Shown: in pieces, positions 25,398 to 34,923 of the stretch | Layout: the number at the start of each line of letters is the position of its first letter | Position numbering within the stretch: position 1 is the stretch's first letter | Source of the DNA: CAZDBA01 sp964503615 | Lineage (GTDB): Bacteria > Planctomycetota > Planctomycetia > Pirellulales > Pirellulaceae | Reading direction: 5' to 3' | Assembly (NCBI GenBank): GCA_964503615.1 | Contig: CAZDBA010000003.1 | Coordinates: 1-64,000 of the forward strand | Length of the DNA: 64,000 nt | Program-made: the position numbers and the translations under genes | Notes under the pieces: model-generated | Database searches by the model: none | Told to the model about the DNA's origin: nothing | What the model saw: only the letters and a program-made list of their open reading frames with translations

Positions 25398-26188
25398 TAC
25401 AACGACCTCGGTTTGACGTTAGACAGCTCGGCGAACACTTTCATATTCCCCTCATAGACATCGCAAAGCAGCTTGGGGTCCAGTACTTGTTGTGGCGTGC
25501 CGAATCCAAACAACCGCTGTTTCAAAAGGATCAAAAGGTCGAAATACTCGGCAGCGGTGGCCAGATCATGATGAACGACGACCAGCGTTTTGCCACGTTG
25601 TCGAGTCTCTTCCAGCACATCCAGAATAGCTCGTTCGGTAGCAGCGTCCACACCGGCAAACGGTTCGTCCAGCAGCAGAATCTTTGCGTCTTGAGCCAAA
25701 GCCCGCGCCATAAAGACTCGTTGCTGTTGCCCGCCGGACAGTTGTCCGATCTGTCGCTTGGCAAACTCGCTCATGCGGACTTTTTCCAGCGCTTCATCAG
25801 CAGCCCGAAAGTCGGCGGCGGTCAAGTCTTGCCACCAGCGCCGATGGCCATAGCGTCCCATGGCTGCAATTTCGCGAACAGTGATAGGAAAGTCCCAATC
25901 AACTGCCCCGCGTTGCGGAACATAAGCGACTTGACCTTTTGTGCGGTTGACGTCTTCTCCGAACAGTTTGACGGTACCAAATTCAGATTTTACAAATCCC
26001 AGAATCGACTTAATCAAAGTCGATTTCCCACTACCGTTGGGGCCGATCACGCCAACCAATTTCCCCGCAGGGATCTGAACGGAGATATCCAACAATGCAG
26101 GGACCGGACCATAACTAACGGTCAGGTTGTCGACCTGAATCGCGATGTCCTGCTCAGAGACCGGCTCGGATTTTGCAACTGGATTCAT
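25397..26188 (-). CDS. Metal ABC transporter ATP-binding protein (Zn/Mn/Fe type)
   Basis: The 263-aa ABC ATPase has Walker A GPNGSGKSTL (about 52), Q-loop VPQRGAVDWDFP, signature LSGGQQQRVFMARALAQ, Walker B ILLLDEPFAGVD and the switch His in VVVHHDL. The PQRxxVDWDFPxxV pattern is typical of the ZnuC/MntA cluster. It powers import of the metal delivered by the binding protein encoded upstream. The stop shares a base with the permease start (translational coupling). Confidence 0.94.
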   Translation of the reverse strand: MNPVAKSEPVSEQDIAIQVDNLTVSYGPVPALLDISVQIPAGKLVGVIGPNGSGKSTLIKSILGFVKSEFGTVKLFGEDVNRTKGQVAYVPQRGAVDWDFPITVREIAAMGRYGHRRWWQDLTAADFRAADEALEKVRMSEFAKRQIGQLSGGQQQRVFMARALAQDAKILLLDEPFAGVDAATERAILDVLEETRQRGKTLVVVHHDLATAAEYFDLLILLKQRLFGFGTPQQVLDPKLLCDVYEGNMKVFAELSNVKPRSL

Positions 26189-26257
26189 ATAAACTAAGCC
26201 TGTGTTACGCGAGAAACTCTCGCTCAGGGCTACCTGTAAATTTCTAGTTTAGACCTG

Positions 26258-26785
26258 CTAGTGATCATGGTCGTGTTGTTTTTCTTCCTCTTCGGAGTCC
26301 ACGGAAAAGTAGATCGTGCCCGTGACCGAATCCAATCCCGACGAGATCCAAAACGAACTTTCGGCGATTACCGTTTTGTCTTTGAGAACTTCAACTCGCA
26401 TCGCGTGGGACTGTGAACCCATTGAGTCAAAGCCGCCTGAAAAGTCGGCCGACAATGCGCTAGGCAAGTTGGCTTCGACATACACCGCGTTGCGGCCCAA
26501 TTCGACAGTGGGCAAGTCAATCAAGATCGGTTCGCTTCGAAGGACTTTGTCAGAACGGTGAAGAATCTTTTCTTCCTTAAATCGAACTTCCAAGGCAGTG
26601 TCGAAACCGAAATCAACGTTGGCAACGCAATCAAAGGTTCTGGATAATCGAACCGAGTACTTGCCTGATGCATAGCTCGCTTTGTATTCAATCGCCGTGG
26701 GGCGGACTGAATTTGCAAAGTTTGTGTAGCAGTAGATCCCAGCTAACAGCCCAACCGCCAACAGTATAGAGATGATCGGTCGCAT
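26258..26785 (-). CDS. Exported or anchored hypothetical protein with a His/Asp-rich tail
   Basis: The 175-aa protein has an N-terminal hydrophobic segment (PIISILLAVGLLAGIYCY), a beta-rich body (for example RLSRTFDCVANVDFGFDTALE) and a C-terminal acidic/His tail EEEEKQHDHDH that could bind metal. The ATG at 26785 follows the znuA-like stop by one nucleotide (TAGTATG), which argues for coupling and against the upstream ATG inside that gene. Its place between the substrate-binding protein and the ATPase suggests an accessory metal-handling role, for example chaperoning metal in the periplasm. I do not recognise the family. Confidence 0.75.
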   Translation of the reverse strand: MRPIISILLAVGLLAGIYCYTNFANSVRPTAIEYKASYASGKYSVRLSRTFDCVANVDFGFDTALEVRFKEEKILHRSDKVLRSEPILIDLPTVELGRNAVYVEANLPSALSADFSGGFDSMGSQSHAMRVEVLKDKTVIAESSFWISSGLDSVTGTIYFSVDSEEEEKQHDHDH

Positions 26786-26786
26786 A

Positions 26787-27725
26787 CTATTTGAGTGATT
26801 GCACAATCGTTAATATGTTTTCCCGCATCATTCCGATGTAGGTTTCGCCAGCCGAACCGGGCTCGCCCATTGCGTCCGAGTAGAGTTTTCCACCGACAAC
26901 AGCACCTGCCTCTTTGGCAATGCCCGCGATGACCTCCTCGTTGACCGTGCTCTCTACGAAGATCGCTTTTACTCCCAAGTCTCGAATCTGATCTACGATC
27001 GCCTTTCGTCGACCGACGCCCAAGTCAGACATTTCACCAGTTGTCCAGCCAACCGGACTGGCCGCTTTGAACTGATACCGATTGCAAAAGTAGCCAAATG
27101 CATCGTGATGAGTAATCAAAACTCGCTGGTTCGCTGGGAGCGTAACCAACTGACGGTTAATCCAGTTGTTGAGCGCGACCAACTGAATCTTGTACAGTTC
27201 TGCTCGCGCGGCATATTCCTCGGCGTGCTCAGGATCTACTTCGGAAACGCCTGCGAGAATATTGTTGACATAGGTCGCAGCGTTTGCCGGGTCCAACCAG
27301 GCGTGAGGATCTTTAACCGTTTCGCCGTCTTCTTCCAGTTCCAACGGTTCGATTCCATCGACGCAACTCCGAATCGGCTTGCCAGCCTGCACGGCAAGTT
27401 TCTCCATCCAACCATGGCCTTCGAGATTCCAACCGTTCTGCAAACACAAATCAGCAGTAGCAACCAATTTCGCGTCGCTCAATCTGCCAGGGTAAGTATG
27501 CGGGTCTTCGCCGGCTGAGAGAATGCAAACCACATTCCAGCGGTCACCCACGATATTACGAGTGAAATCTGCCACTTGAGTCGTCGAGCAAACTGCGGTT
27601 TTCTTTTCCGCTTCGTCTTGCCCATGGGCATTGGGTGATAGCAAGAACACCAAAAACAAAATTAACAAGGCGATGCATGTGAACTTCTGGCACCGATAGG
27701 AATTGCTGTGTGTCATCAAACTCAA
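26787..27725 (-). CDS. Metal ABC transporter substrate-binding protein (ZnuA/MntC-like)
   Basis: The 312-aa cluster A-I binding protein has a signal peptide (LILFLVFLLSPNAHG). Probable metal ligands lie in GEDPHTYPGRLSD, KDPHAWLDPANA, ITHHDAFGYFCNRY and KLYSDAMGEPG (three His plus an acidic residue). The long His-rich loop typical of Zn-specific ZnuA is absent, so Mn, Fe or Zn are all possible. It is the first gene of a four-gene minus-strand operon: binding protein, His-tail protein, ATPase, permease-regulator. There is no lipobox Cys at the signal end. Confidence 0.92.
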   Translation of the reverse strand: MSLMTHSNSYRCQKFTCIALLILFLVFLLSPNAHGQDEAEKKTAVCSTTQVADFTRNIVGDRWNVVCILSAGEDPHTYPGRLSDAKLVATADLCLQNGWNLEGHGWMEKLAVQAGKPIRSCVDGIEPLELEEDGETVKDPHAWLDPANAATYVNNILAGVSEVDPEHAEEYAARAELYKIQLVALNNWINRQLVTLPANQRVLITHHDAFGYFCNRYQFKAASPVGWTTGEMSDLGVGRRKAIVDQIRDLGVKAIFVESTVNEEVIAGIAKEAGAVVGGKLYSDAMGEPGSAGETYIGMMRENILTIVQSLK

Positions 27726-28506
27726 CTGAATTTTATTTGAATAGTGAAAAACACAAAATGCCTAGTATCTGCGGACATTTTGACCATCTGAAAGCTTATC
27801 ACTGCGGTAATTATTCGGCAACGCCCAAGTGTATTGGAGGCCAATGTTTCCGAGGTTGGTAATGACGAGAACCTCGCTATATGACTGTTTGACGAACTGA
27901 TCTTTGCAATTGGCAACCTGATTTGGATTTTCGCAAGTTCCCGTTTGCGTCGGTCAGAAGGTGGAATGAGCAAAGTGGTTCAGGATCACGCATGGACAAG
28001 ACCGTCGTGGTGATTCAACCGGGCAAGCCTCTCAAAGCAACTAAGATTGTCCTGCTTGGATCGTCAGTCAGCCAAAAAATGTTCGTCCGTCGTCCGTAAG
28101 TTTTCTACTAAGATGCCCTCTAGTGACTGTGAAAAAACAAGTAAACCAACCTAATTGGTTTTTGCCTTTCGTTTTTATCCCTTGTATTGCAGTTGTTCCA
28201 AATGCAATTAGCTAGCGAATGGATTGGAAATGCGAGGTTTTGCTGGATTTGAGATTCAGCTACTTTGCCCGCTGAAACAATCTGTATTTGCCGTGTTTTG
28301 GGCTCTTCGACACCACATTGGAAATCTTTGACTTGGTTTTGTGATACGCGACTCGGGCGGAATCAGCAAATAACAATTCGACGCTGAAACTGCTGAGAGT
28401 TTGATTTCGTATACCAACGGCCAACGGCGCATGTCCGCCAAGTCGCCAAGTTGTTTGGCGACATTACGACGACGAAAAGAAATTTGATTGACTGGGATAA
28501 TTTGGT
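27726..28506. other. Divergent intergenic region, about 780 bp
   Basis: This region separates the metal operon (minus) from the FHA-GGDEF gene (plus) and must hold both promoters. I could not identify a Fur/Zur/MntR-type inverted repeat with confidence. A 35-codon ORF at 27992-28099 has AGGA about 8 nt upstream, but its product has no recognisable features. Nothing else is evident. Confidence 0.4.
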
Positions 28507-29454
28507 ATGAGCGTGAAAAATCAAAAAGGAACAGAAACACGACCATTTAAATCTCATGACCTGTTTGGCACGATGAGATTGGACTCTGACGACAACAATC
28601 AGGACAAGCGAAATGAGTCGAAGGCTTTTCTGAATGTGATACGAAGCGAAGCCGATTTGGGCGTGCATGTTTTCGTTGAGTCTCCAACCGTACTGGGGCG
28701 AGATCCTGATTGTGGATTTCCGCTACACGATTTTGGAGTCTCCCGCCAACATGCAAGTGTCACGCCACTGGACAACGGAACCTGCATGTTGAGAGACCTG
28801 GGTTCAACTAACGGTACTCGCGTCAATGGAACAAAAGTTGTATCGCCGACAATCCTGACTGGCGGCGAGAAGATTTTCGTGGGCGAGACCGTACTTCGAT
28901 TCGCGATCGCGGACAAAGTCGAAATCGACTTTCACAACGAAGTTGCCACGCTTGTAAGTACCGATCCACTTACGGAACTCCCATCAAAACGCAGGTTCGA
29001 TCAAGCTTTTGAATTTGCTTTGGAGTCAGCAAAGAAGGGGGGAACGCCTCTCGCTTTGTTGATGATGGATATGGATGGTGTTAAGCAAATTAATGATACG
29101 CACGGACATTTGTTCGGGGCTTATTCGATCGGGCAAACAGGACGGTTGATTGCCCAAACGTTGGACTCCAGGGGGCAGGCCTGCCGATTTGGCGGTGATG
29201 AATTCAGCGCTTTCCTGCCCAACCACGATCTTGAATCGGCAACACTGGTCGCTGAGGCAATTCGAGTTGCGGTGGAGAACGCCGGTTTGGAAAAAGATGG
29301 AATCTCGTTGAAGCCAACAATTAGCATCGGAATCGCCTGTTACCCAGAAGTTAACGACGGCCTTCTGGAACTCGTCATGAGCGCTGACAAGGCGCTTTAT
29401 CGCGCGAAAGCGCAAGGGAAAAACCAAGTTGCTTGGCATACATCAGCCAGCTGA
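28507..29454 (+). CDS. FHA-GGDEF protein (diguanylate cyclase)
   Basis: The 315-aa protein has an FHA domain (about 55-135: VLGRDPDCGFPLHDFGVSRQHA, RDLGSTNGTRVNGT) that binds phosphothreonine peptides, then a GGDEF domain (about 150-312). That domain has an intact RFGGDEFSAF active loop and MDMDGVKQINDTHGHLFG, so synthesis of c-di-GMP is expected. No RxxD inhibitory site is obvious upstream of the loop. The FHA could tie cyclase activity to Ser/Thr kinases such as the one at 2569 (inference). No membrane segment is present. A start a few codons downstream is also possible. Confidence 0.93.
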   Translation: MSVKNQKGTETRPFKSHDLFGTMRLDSDDNNQDKRNESKAFLNVIRSEADLGVHVFVESPTVLGRDPDCGFPLHDFGVSRQHASVTPLDNGTCMLRDLGSTNGTRVNGTKVVSPTILTGGEKIFVGETVLRFAIADKVEIDFHNEVATLVSTDPLTELPSKRRFDQAFEFALESAKKGGTPLALLMMDMDGVKQINDTHGHLFGAYSIGQTGRLIAQTLDSRGQACRFGGDEFSAFLPNHDLESATLVAEAIRVAVENAGLEKDGISLKPTISIGIACYPEVNDGLLELVMSADKALYRAKAQGKNQVAWHTSAS

Positions 29455-29480
29455 GTTGAGCCATTTGCGCGGACCGTGTC

Positions 29481-30635
29481 TTAGGCGAGTTCGGTTCGCA
29501 AATCGACTTCCAGTTTTGTACTCGATTCGCGAACGTTGATCAACTTGGCGAGTTCGCTCAAATGCCGCGCATAACGTTTTGAGAACAGGAGTTTGTCTGA
29601 TTGTTCGCCGGTTACGTTGATGCTGTTCAACAATACTCCCGACTGCATCTCCATCTCATGCTCGCTTTTTAAAAGCTGCACGGCCTTGGGTTGAAAGATC
29701 CAACGGGACTGCGTCAATTTCCATCCGTCGTCGGTCGGCTGCAAAAGCAATTTCGTCTTGGCTGGAAAGCCCGCGATCCCAGATTGAGGGAAGACGACCA
29801 GTTCTTTTTTAGTGGGGACACCATGTGCGCGGCGCGCTAAACTCCAAATCGGGTCACTCATGACCGATCTCATATACGTCACGCGACGGTTGATCCAGCG
29901 AAACGCGATCAGACAACAGAAAAAAAGAATCAGATTAAGGATCGTGGCGACGGTTGGGCTCCAGGCGTAGATCGCCATTAAACCTGCGCAAACCGATTTG
30001 TTGGCCACTTCCAGCGCTGCATCGACCGACGGAAATGGAATCAACCAAACCAGGACTTCGAAAAAGAACTTTACCGTGTTGATCACAAAGATGTTAATGA
30101 ACGCGGCCAGACTCAGCAGAACATCAGCTCCCATCGCCAAGCCACCCATCTCGACAACCATCGTCGCCTGATTTGCGACTTCGACCGATCCCGAATCATC
30201 CATCGAAGTCATGAATCGAATCAAAACCAATGTGACAATGCCGGCGTAAGCTTCGAGTTGGTCTATCGCCTGTCCAGCCGGTTTCGAGACCTTCGAGATG
30301 CGGGGCAACGAAGTCATAATGGTAAGCACAAGGAATACCCAGAATACAGCTGGGTTGCTGAGAACCGGATTATCGCTGATGAACGAGTTGTCGACCCAGT
30401 CGCCGCCGAATTGGGAAAGTCCAGCCAGGATGGTCAGGCCAAAAAAGGGCGATATCGCAATCGGGGCTAAGGGTCCCAGCCATTCGCTGGTACTGATTGA
30501 CGATTGGATGTTTTCGATCTTGGTCGCGTCTGCCGAAGTCAACGGATCTTCCGTTTGAGAGACAACTGGTGTTCCGACCAGCAGCAAGCTCATAACAACA
30601 CTACAAGCGAACAAACGAATTAAGATCGATTTCAT
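29481..30635 (-). CDS. Membrane protein of unknown function with signal peptide
   Basis: The 384-aa protein has a signal peptide (LFACSVVMSLLLVGTPVVS). Several hydrophobic segments lie between about residues 55 and 250 (including FFGLTILAGL, AVFWVFLVLTIMTS, MGADVLLSLAAFINIFVI and ATILNLILFFCCLIAF). A soluble C-terminal part of about 125 aa follows, from about residue 255. I recognise no named domain. It is convergent with the FHA-GGDEF gene, with 26 nt between. Confidence 0.75.
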   Translation of the reverse strand: MKSILIRLFACSVVMSLLLVGTPVVSQTEDPLTSADATKIENIQSSISTSEWLGPLAPIAISPFFGLTILAGLSQFGGDWVDNSFISDNPVLSNPAVFWVFLVLTIMTSLPRISKVSKPAGQAIDQLEAYAGIVTLVLIRFMTSMDDSGSVEVANQATMVVEMGGLAMGADVLLSLAAFINIFVINTVKFFFEVLVWLIPFPSVDAALEVANKSVCAGLMAIYAWSPTVATILNLILFFCCLIAFRWINRRVTYMRSVMSDPIWSLARRAHGVPTKKELVVFPQSGIAGFPAKTKLLLQPTDDGWKLTQSRWIFQPKAVQLLKSEHEMEMQSGVLLNSINVTGEQSDKLLFSKRYARHLSELAKLINVRESSTKLEVDLRTELA

Positions 30636-30803
30636 TTTGGTGGCGCTTGGGAGAAGTAAGGATAACGCCTCAAGGAGTTGGGCAATTCAGGCGGAAGCCG
30701 TACCAAATCCCGTAACGATCCGTGGAACGTTTGTCGAGCAAATACCGGTACATTCCGATCCAGAAATGACCGGGCGAGATCTTTTTCTACGAAGAGTTGT
30801 GAA

Positions 30804-31142
30804 CTATTCGGGCACGGGCTCGATCGAAGAGGTCATTGAACCTTTGCACCGGGAGATCAAAATATCTTTGCCAAAGCTATGAATTTGATCCCGTTTCAGT
30901 TCGGCGTGTTCTTTGGTTGTGGTCAAGCAAATGACACGTCCCGAAGCATCGACTTCTTTGGCAATACCAAAGCCCTGTTCGAAAGCATGACCAAATAACT
31001 GTCGCATCATCAAAACGACATACTCATAGGAATGGTCATCGTCGTCCCACAAAATTACGTTGTATCGAGGCTGTCGTTTTGGTTTTTGGCGTGATTGCTT
31101 TTTGGTTTCAACTACCGTGGCAATCGGTCCTTGCTCACTCAT
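30804..31142 (-). CDS. clpS: ATP-dependent Clp protease adaptor ClpS
   Basis: The 112-aa N-end-rule adaptor presents substrates to ClpAP/ClpCP. The core shows YNVILWDDDDHSYEYVVLMM (the family DD/NDDxT hairpin), QLFGHAFEQGFGIAKEVD and TTTKEHAELKRDQI, all in the ligand-binding fold. The ATG at 31142 has GGTGG 5-7 nt upstream; the longer frame from 31223 adds a stretch unlike the family. The 30636-30803 gap before the next gene holds nothing notable. Confidence 0.9.
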   Translation of the reverse strand: MSEQGPIATVVETKKQSRQKPKRQPRYNVILWDDDDHSYEYVVLMMRQLFGHAFEQGFGIAKEVDASGRVICLTTTKEHAELKRDQIHSFGKDILISRCKGSMTSSIEPVPE

Positions 31143-31530
31143 TTTTCCACCTATACCAATTTCCGTTTGGCTAACTTTCCTGACGGTTGCTTTCCGATTC
31201 AACCGCTCGTTTGAATAGACCAAAACCTGCCGCTAAAGCGACCCGATTTGGATATCAGTATCATAGTCGTTGGCCGCCCAATTTGGAAAGTAAAAAAGGT
31301 TACTGACTCAAGAAAGATCCCCAAACTCTTTGACACCAGTGATTACTAAACTTTATTTATTTGACAAAAACGGGGCTGGAACTCGACTGCCGCAAAAAGT
31401 GGAACACTAATCGACACTAATCTCTGATCGGCACGAATCTTCGATTAATTCTTTCGACACAAAGATTGGATGTAATCGGCGGCAAAGTCGTGCCACCGTG
31501 TTAACTTACTGGACTGAAACTATGTGACCA

Positions 31531-31701
31531 CTAGTTACCGGAACCGCTCAAAATGTTGATGAATACGGCGATATCTTGAAAGTTCACGTCATTGTCCATA
31601 TTGACATCTGCCTCAAGTTGAAATCCGTTCGTAGCCAAAATCATGATGAACGGTGCGATGTCTGCAAAGTCGACACTTGCTTCGATATTTGATGGTGCAG
31701 A
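31531..31701 (-). pseudogene. Dockerin/EF-hand-like C-terminal remnant
   Basis: Read on the minus strand this encodes SVDFADIAPFIMILATNGFQ then LEADVNMDNDVNFQDIAVFI and NILSGSGN, then TAG at 31531. These are two 'D-x-N-x-D-x-x-V-x-F-x-D-I-x-x-F-I' units, the planctomycete dockerin-type tail found at the end of large secreted proteins. Upstream the frame continues for about 20 codons and then degenerates, with no protein domain and no start. It is the tail of a lost extracellular protein. Confidence 0.7.
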
Positions 31702-32523
31702 ATCTACTTCACTCGAGATTGACCTTCGGGAGTACCAACAGAGGTGAAATTCAAGAACTACTTGGCGAACCAGACAATACAGAAAAAACGCTGTCGGTGA
31801 CTAAGATGCCTACATCATCAGGCACCGCTTTGATGGTGTTGCAGGCTTCGACACAACGTATCTTATTTTTTTAATACGATTCAGAAGGTGTTTTGTCGTC
31901 CTCGGACAAAGTGAAGATTTCGCGATAGGCTGGCCAAGCCAGCCGACACCTGTGCTTGCGTGACTACAAACTGATGCACAGGGAACCGCGGGCCGCGCGG
32001 CTTTTGGAAACAATGTCTTTCGCCGCGGAAACAAGAAAAGGAAAAAGGCACCTTTTTCTCCCTCCGGTGAGTTTCGTGCCGCTTAATTAACCGCCATGAA
32101 GCCGGAGATGAAGAAGATCTACTACTGGATCTCTGCGAGCGACTCGAGTGCGCCGAACGAACCGGAGGCGGAGATCGCCCAAATATCATGCATTAAACGA
32201 TGTGTAGTTCACCGAAGCTCACAGAGCTCGAAACTAATCAGAGGTAAGTTCTTTGCGGGCGGGAATATAACGTCTCAAACAAACGGTGTCTGAATCGTGT
32301 CTGAATCATTTCACCTGCTTGCTTGCGTCCACTTGCTCACATCGCATCAAGATTGGATAACGCCGCGCAGGTCGAACAAAACCGTTGTTCAACCTTATTT
32401 CAGGCTCATTGTGATAGCGGGTTTGGCAGCAATAAAAATCAGTATTGGAAAAAAAATTAAAGTTCCACATACTTCGCTTCCTGAAAAAAACCCCTCCCAT
32501 TTACCACTTGACCTGGAGTTCCC
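31702..32523. other. Gene-poor decayed region
   Basis: No intact gene was found. Plus-strand codons around 31735-31790 read GEIQELLGEPDNTEKTLS, and around 32100-32190 an open stretch reads HEAGDEEDLLLDLCERLE, both without starts. These look like scraps of former genes. The Arg/Ser-rich minus frame at 31881-32189 is low complexity. The stretch 31224-31530, between clpS and the dockerin remnant, also holds nothing recognisable. Confidence 0.4.
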
Positions 32524-33234
32524 ATGAAAAGGATTTCATTACTCACACTGGCGATATTCTTCGCAACAACCCAGCTTTCACACGCAGAAATTCTATCGCT
32601 TTTTGAATTCAGCTCAGATGCGAACGGAAACGAAAATCTAGCCAGCAGCGACACTAACCTCGACAGTTTTTCTTCGAGCTACTCTACTCGGGGCGGTGCT
32701 CTTGGCTTGAACATTATTGGAAACCCTTTTTCGGGAACCGCGCCCAACCATGTATTTGTCTCTGCAGCAGTTACCCCAGACAGCCTCGACCCAACGATTA
32801 ACAACGTTTTCCATGAATTCAGTACTACCGTCCAAGATGGTGAGTGGAATCTCGACTCGATCACGTTCGACTATTGGGTTAACAATGCGCCAGACGGTGG
32901 CGAATTTAATGTTTCTGTATTTAGCGACAGAACGGGGTTCGGCTCCGCCGCCGATTCCTTAGGAACGTTTACTCTGAACACAACAACGGGTAACGCTGGT
33001 TTAACGGAAACATTGAACTTTCCTACCAACCCTAGTTTAGAAAACCTTGTCGCTGGTGACTCGACTAATTTTCGATTGTATTTTAGCGACAACCAAACGA
33101 CCGGATTGGTTCACAGAATTGATTCTGTTGTACTCAGAGGCAGTTTACAAAGCGTTCCTGAACCCGCCTCAGCGGTTGTCCTCGGTGCTATTGTTCTGGT
33201 ATTCGGTATGCGTCGACGTCGCAGAGTAGGCTAA
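32524..33234 (+). CDS. PEP-CTERM sorting-domain secreted protein
   Basis: The 236-aa protein has a signal peptide (ISLLTLAIFFATTQLSHA) and a Ser/Asn/Thr-rich beta-type body. The C-terminal PEP-CTERM signal reads VPEPASAVVLGAIVLVFG followed by MRRRRRVG: a PEP motif, a TM helix and an Arg cluster. Such proteins are processed by exosortase at the cell surface, often alongside exopolysaccharide. GGAG about 7 nt upstream supports the ATG. No exosortase gene is in the window. The body resembles general PEP-CTERM coat proteins; function unknown. A strong terminator follows. Confidence 0.9.
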   Translation: MKRISLLTLAIFFATTQLSHAEILSLFEFSSDANGNENLASSDTNLDSFSSSYSTRGGALGLNIIGNPFSGTAPNHVFVSAAVTPDSLDPTINNVFHEFSTTVQDGEWNLDSITFDYWVNNAPDGGEFNVSVFSDRTGFGSAADSLGTFTLNTTTGNAGLTETLNFPTNPSLENLVAGDSTNFRLYFSDNQTTGLVHRIDSVVLRGSLQSVPEPASAVVLGAIVLVFGMRRRRRVG

Positions 33235-33261
33235 GCCTTCAATTTATTCGATACATTGATA

Positions 33262-33293
33262 CGCTTGGAGCTTTTTGGCTCCAAGCGTTTTTT
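33262..33293 (+). terminator. Rho-independent terminator
   Basis: A 9-bp stem (CGCTTGGAG 33262-33270 with CTCCAAGCG 33279-33287) is followed by TTTTTT. It lies 28 nt after the PEP-CTERM gene stop. Confidence 0.92.
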
Positions 33294-33482
33294 GATCGAT
33301 TGGACCAGAAAATAGAGCAAATCGAGTTTGGACTCGTAGCAGTTGCAGTTTGCGATTCTTGAAATTGGATTGGATTTCGCCCAAAGCCTACACTCGCAAG
33401 TTACCCGCATCTAACAATGTGGTGGACTCGATGCAAATTTTGTCGCCTTAGAGCTGCCGTTTTCCGTAATTCCATCCGCACT

Positions 33483-34097
33483 TTAGTCTGCGACCAATTC
33501 GATCAGTTTCCTGGCGATCATGTTTTTGCCTCCTCGCGCAGACCAGACGATTTCGTTCTTGTCTAAAATCTCGACTTGGCTTTCGTCAGCTCCGATCGCT
33601 TCTGGGCGATTGAGCACGATCCAGTCGCAGTTTTTTCGCTGCAATTTTTCGCGGGCGTTTGCTCGCTCATTTTCTGACTCCAGTGCGAATCCGATCGTCC
33701 ATTGATCGTCCCGTTTCTGTTGGCCCATCGTTGCAAGAATGTCGACCGTCGGTACGAATTCGATGAGCAAACGCTGTCCGCCTTTTTTGAGCTTGTTCTC
33801 TGCGACCGATTCAGGCTTGTAATCACACGGTGCGGCAGCGGCGATCAAGCCATCACACGATTCGAAATGGTGCTGGCAGGATGCCAGCATTTCTGCCGTT
33901 GTTTGCACTTGGAGAACGGTCGCCTGTTGAGGGTAGGTGATCGAAACGGGTCCACTGACCACAATCACTTCGTGCCCAGCCTCAATAGCAGCCTCGACGA
34001 TTTGGCAGCCCATCTTTCCAGTCGATCCATTGCTGATAAATCGGACGGGATCCAGATACTGCCGGGTGGGACCAGATGTAACCAGGATTCGGGCCAT
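33483..34097 (-). CDS. coaB: Phosphopantothenate-cysteine ligase domain protein (CoaB)
   Basis: The 204-aa protein is a stand-alone CoaB half of the usual CoaBC fusion. It begins ARILVTSGPTRQYLDPVRFI, has SNGSTGKMG (nucleotide-binding loop) and AAAAPCDYKPESVAENKLKK (the family (A/V)xDYxPxxxxxxKIKK site, including the ligand Lys), and ends near GFALESENERANAREKL. It couples 4'-phosphopantothenate to cysteine, using CTP in bacteria. The partner decarboxylase is encoded separately at 34924, and a plus-strand rhodanese gene lies between them. It is the last gene of the minus-strand housekeeping run. Confidence 0.9.
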   Translation of the reverse strand: MARILVTSGPTRQYLDPVRFISNGSTGKMGCQIVEAAIEAGHEVIVVSGPVSITYPQQATVLQVQTTAEMLASCQHHFESCDGLIAAAAPCDYKPESVAENKLKKGGQRLLIEFVPTVDILATMGQQKRDDQWTIGFALESENERANAREKLQRKNCDWIVLNRPEAIGADESQVEILDKNEIVWSARGGKNMIARKLIELVAD

Positions 34098-34334
34098 GGT
34101 TCACTTTCATTTCAATTTTTCTATTCAAAACCCATCGCCAAAGCCGAAATAGAAATGTCGCGTTTAACGACTGTTTGCTTAAGGGGATTTTAGATTTTGC
34201 AGGTTGGCTGGGAGCTATGGTAGCAGAATATATCACAGACCGTAGCAAAGCTCACGTTTCAAAGTCTGTTGTCTGAAACCGCTGGCATTCTATCAAACCG
34301 CAAGTAAGGAATCGTCCCCAAGATCGTCCGAATC

Positions 34335-34874
34335 GTGACTCAAATTGTTTGCAAAAACCCTCCCCCAACCTCTCCAAAACTCATTCGGGAATTTTCGGTG
34401 AAGATCGTTTTAAGTGTCATTGTTGTTGGTTTCATTTTGCTCTGCATGCGATTGATCGGTGCCCAGAGTTTGGGCTTGGGACCGCGTGCTCCCGCAATCA
34501 CCGCAGATCAAATTCAGGAGCTGCAAGCTGGGAACGAAAGTGCTCGCCCCTTCGTAATTATCGATGCGAGATCAGATGCAGAAACGGGTGTGTCGGTCAT
34601 TCCCGGTGCCATCACCAAAGCCGAATTTGAGCGGACTCAAGACAAGCGAGCTGGTGAGTTAGTAATTATCTATTGCACAGTCGGCCATCGCAGCGGAATC
34701 TATGCACGTGAGCTGATCAAAAAAGGCTGGGATGCACTGAACTATGAAGGCAGCATTCTCGACTGGTGTAACAAGCAATTGCCAGTTGTGACGTTAACCG
34801 GGCAGAGTACCAATAAAGTGCACACATACAGCGCGCGGCATCGACTGGCTGACGGTTACGAAGCGGTTTATTAG
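34335..34874 (+). CDS. Membrane-anchored rhodanese-like protein
   Basis: The 179-aa protein has an N-terminal TM segment (VLSVIVVGFILLCMRLIG) and then a rhodanese domain with FVIIDARSDAETGVSVIPGA. The active-site loop CTVGHRSG has the catalytic Cys near residue 115. It should transfer sulfur or act as a thiol-dependent switch, most likely at the outer face of the inner membrane given the single N-terminal anchor. It sits on the opposite strand between coaC and coaB, an odd insertion in the expected coaBC unit. Confidence 0.88.
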   Translation: MTQIVCKNPPPTSPKLIREFSVKIVLSVIVVGFILLCMRLIGAQSLGLGPRAPAITADQIQELQAGNESARPFVIIDARSDAETGVSVIPGAITKAEFERTQDKRAGELVIIYCTVGHRSGIYARELIKKGWDALNYEGSILDWCNKQLPVVTLTGQSTNKVHTYSARHRLADGYEAVY

Positions 34875-34923
34875 AGGGTTAGAGGCCAATCAAATTGCGT
34901 TTTGCTACTTTGTTTGGGCTTTG

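Noticed and set aside
27992..28099. 35-codon ORF with AGGA upstream in the divergent region
   Set aside because: Too short, no recognisable feature; could be chance.
31881..32189. Arg/Ser-rich minus frame
   Set aside because: Low complexity composition and no start signal; treated as non-coding.
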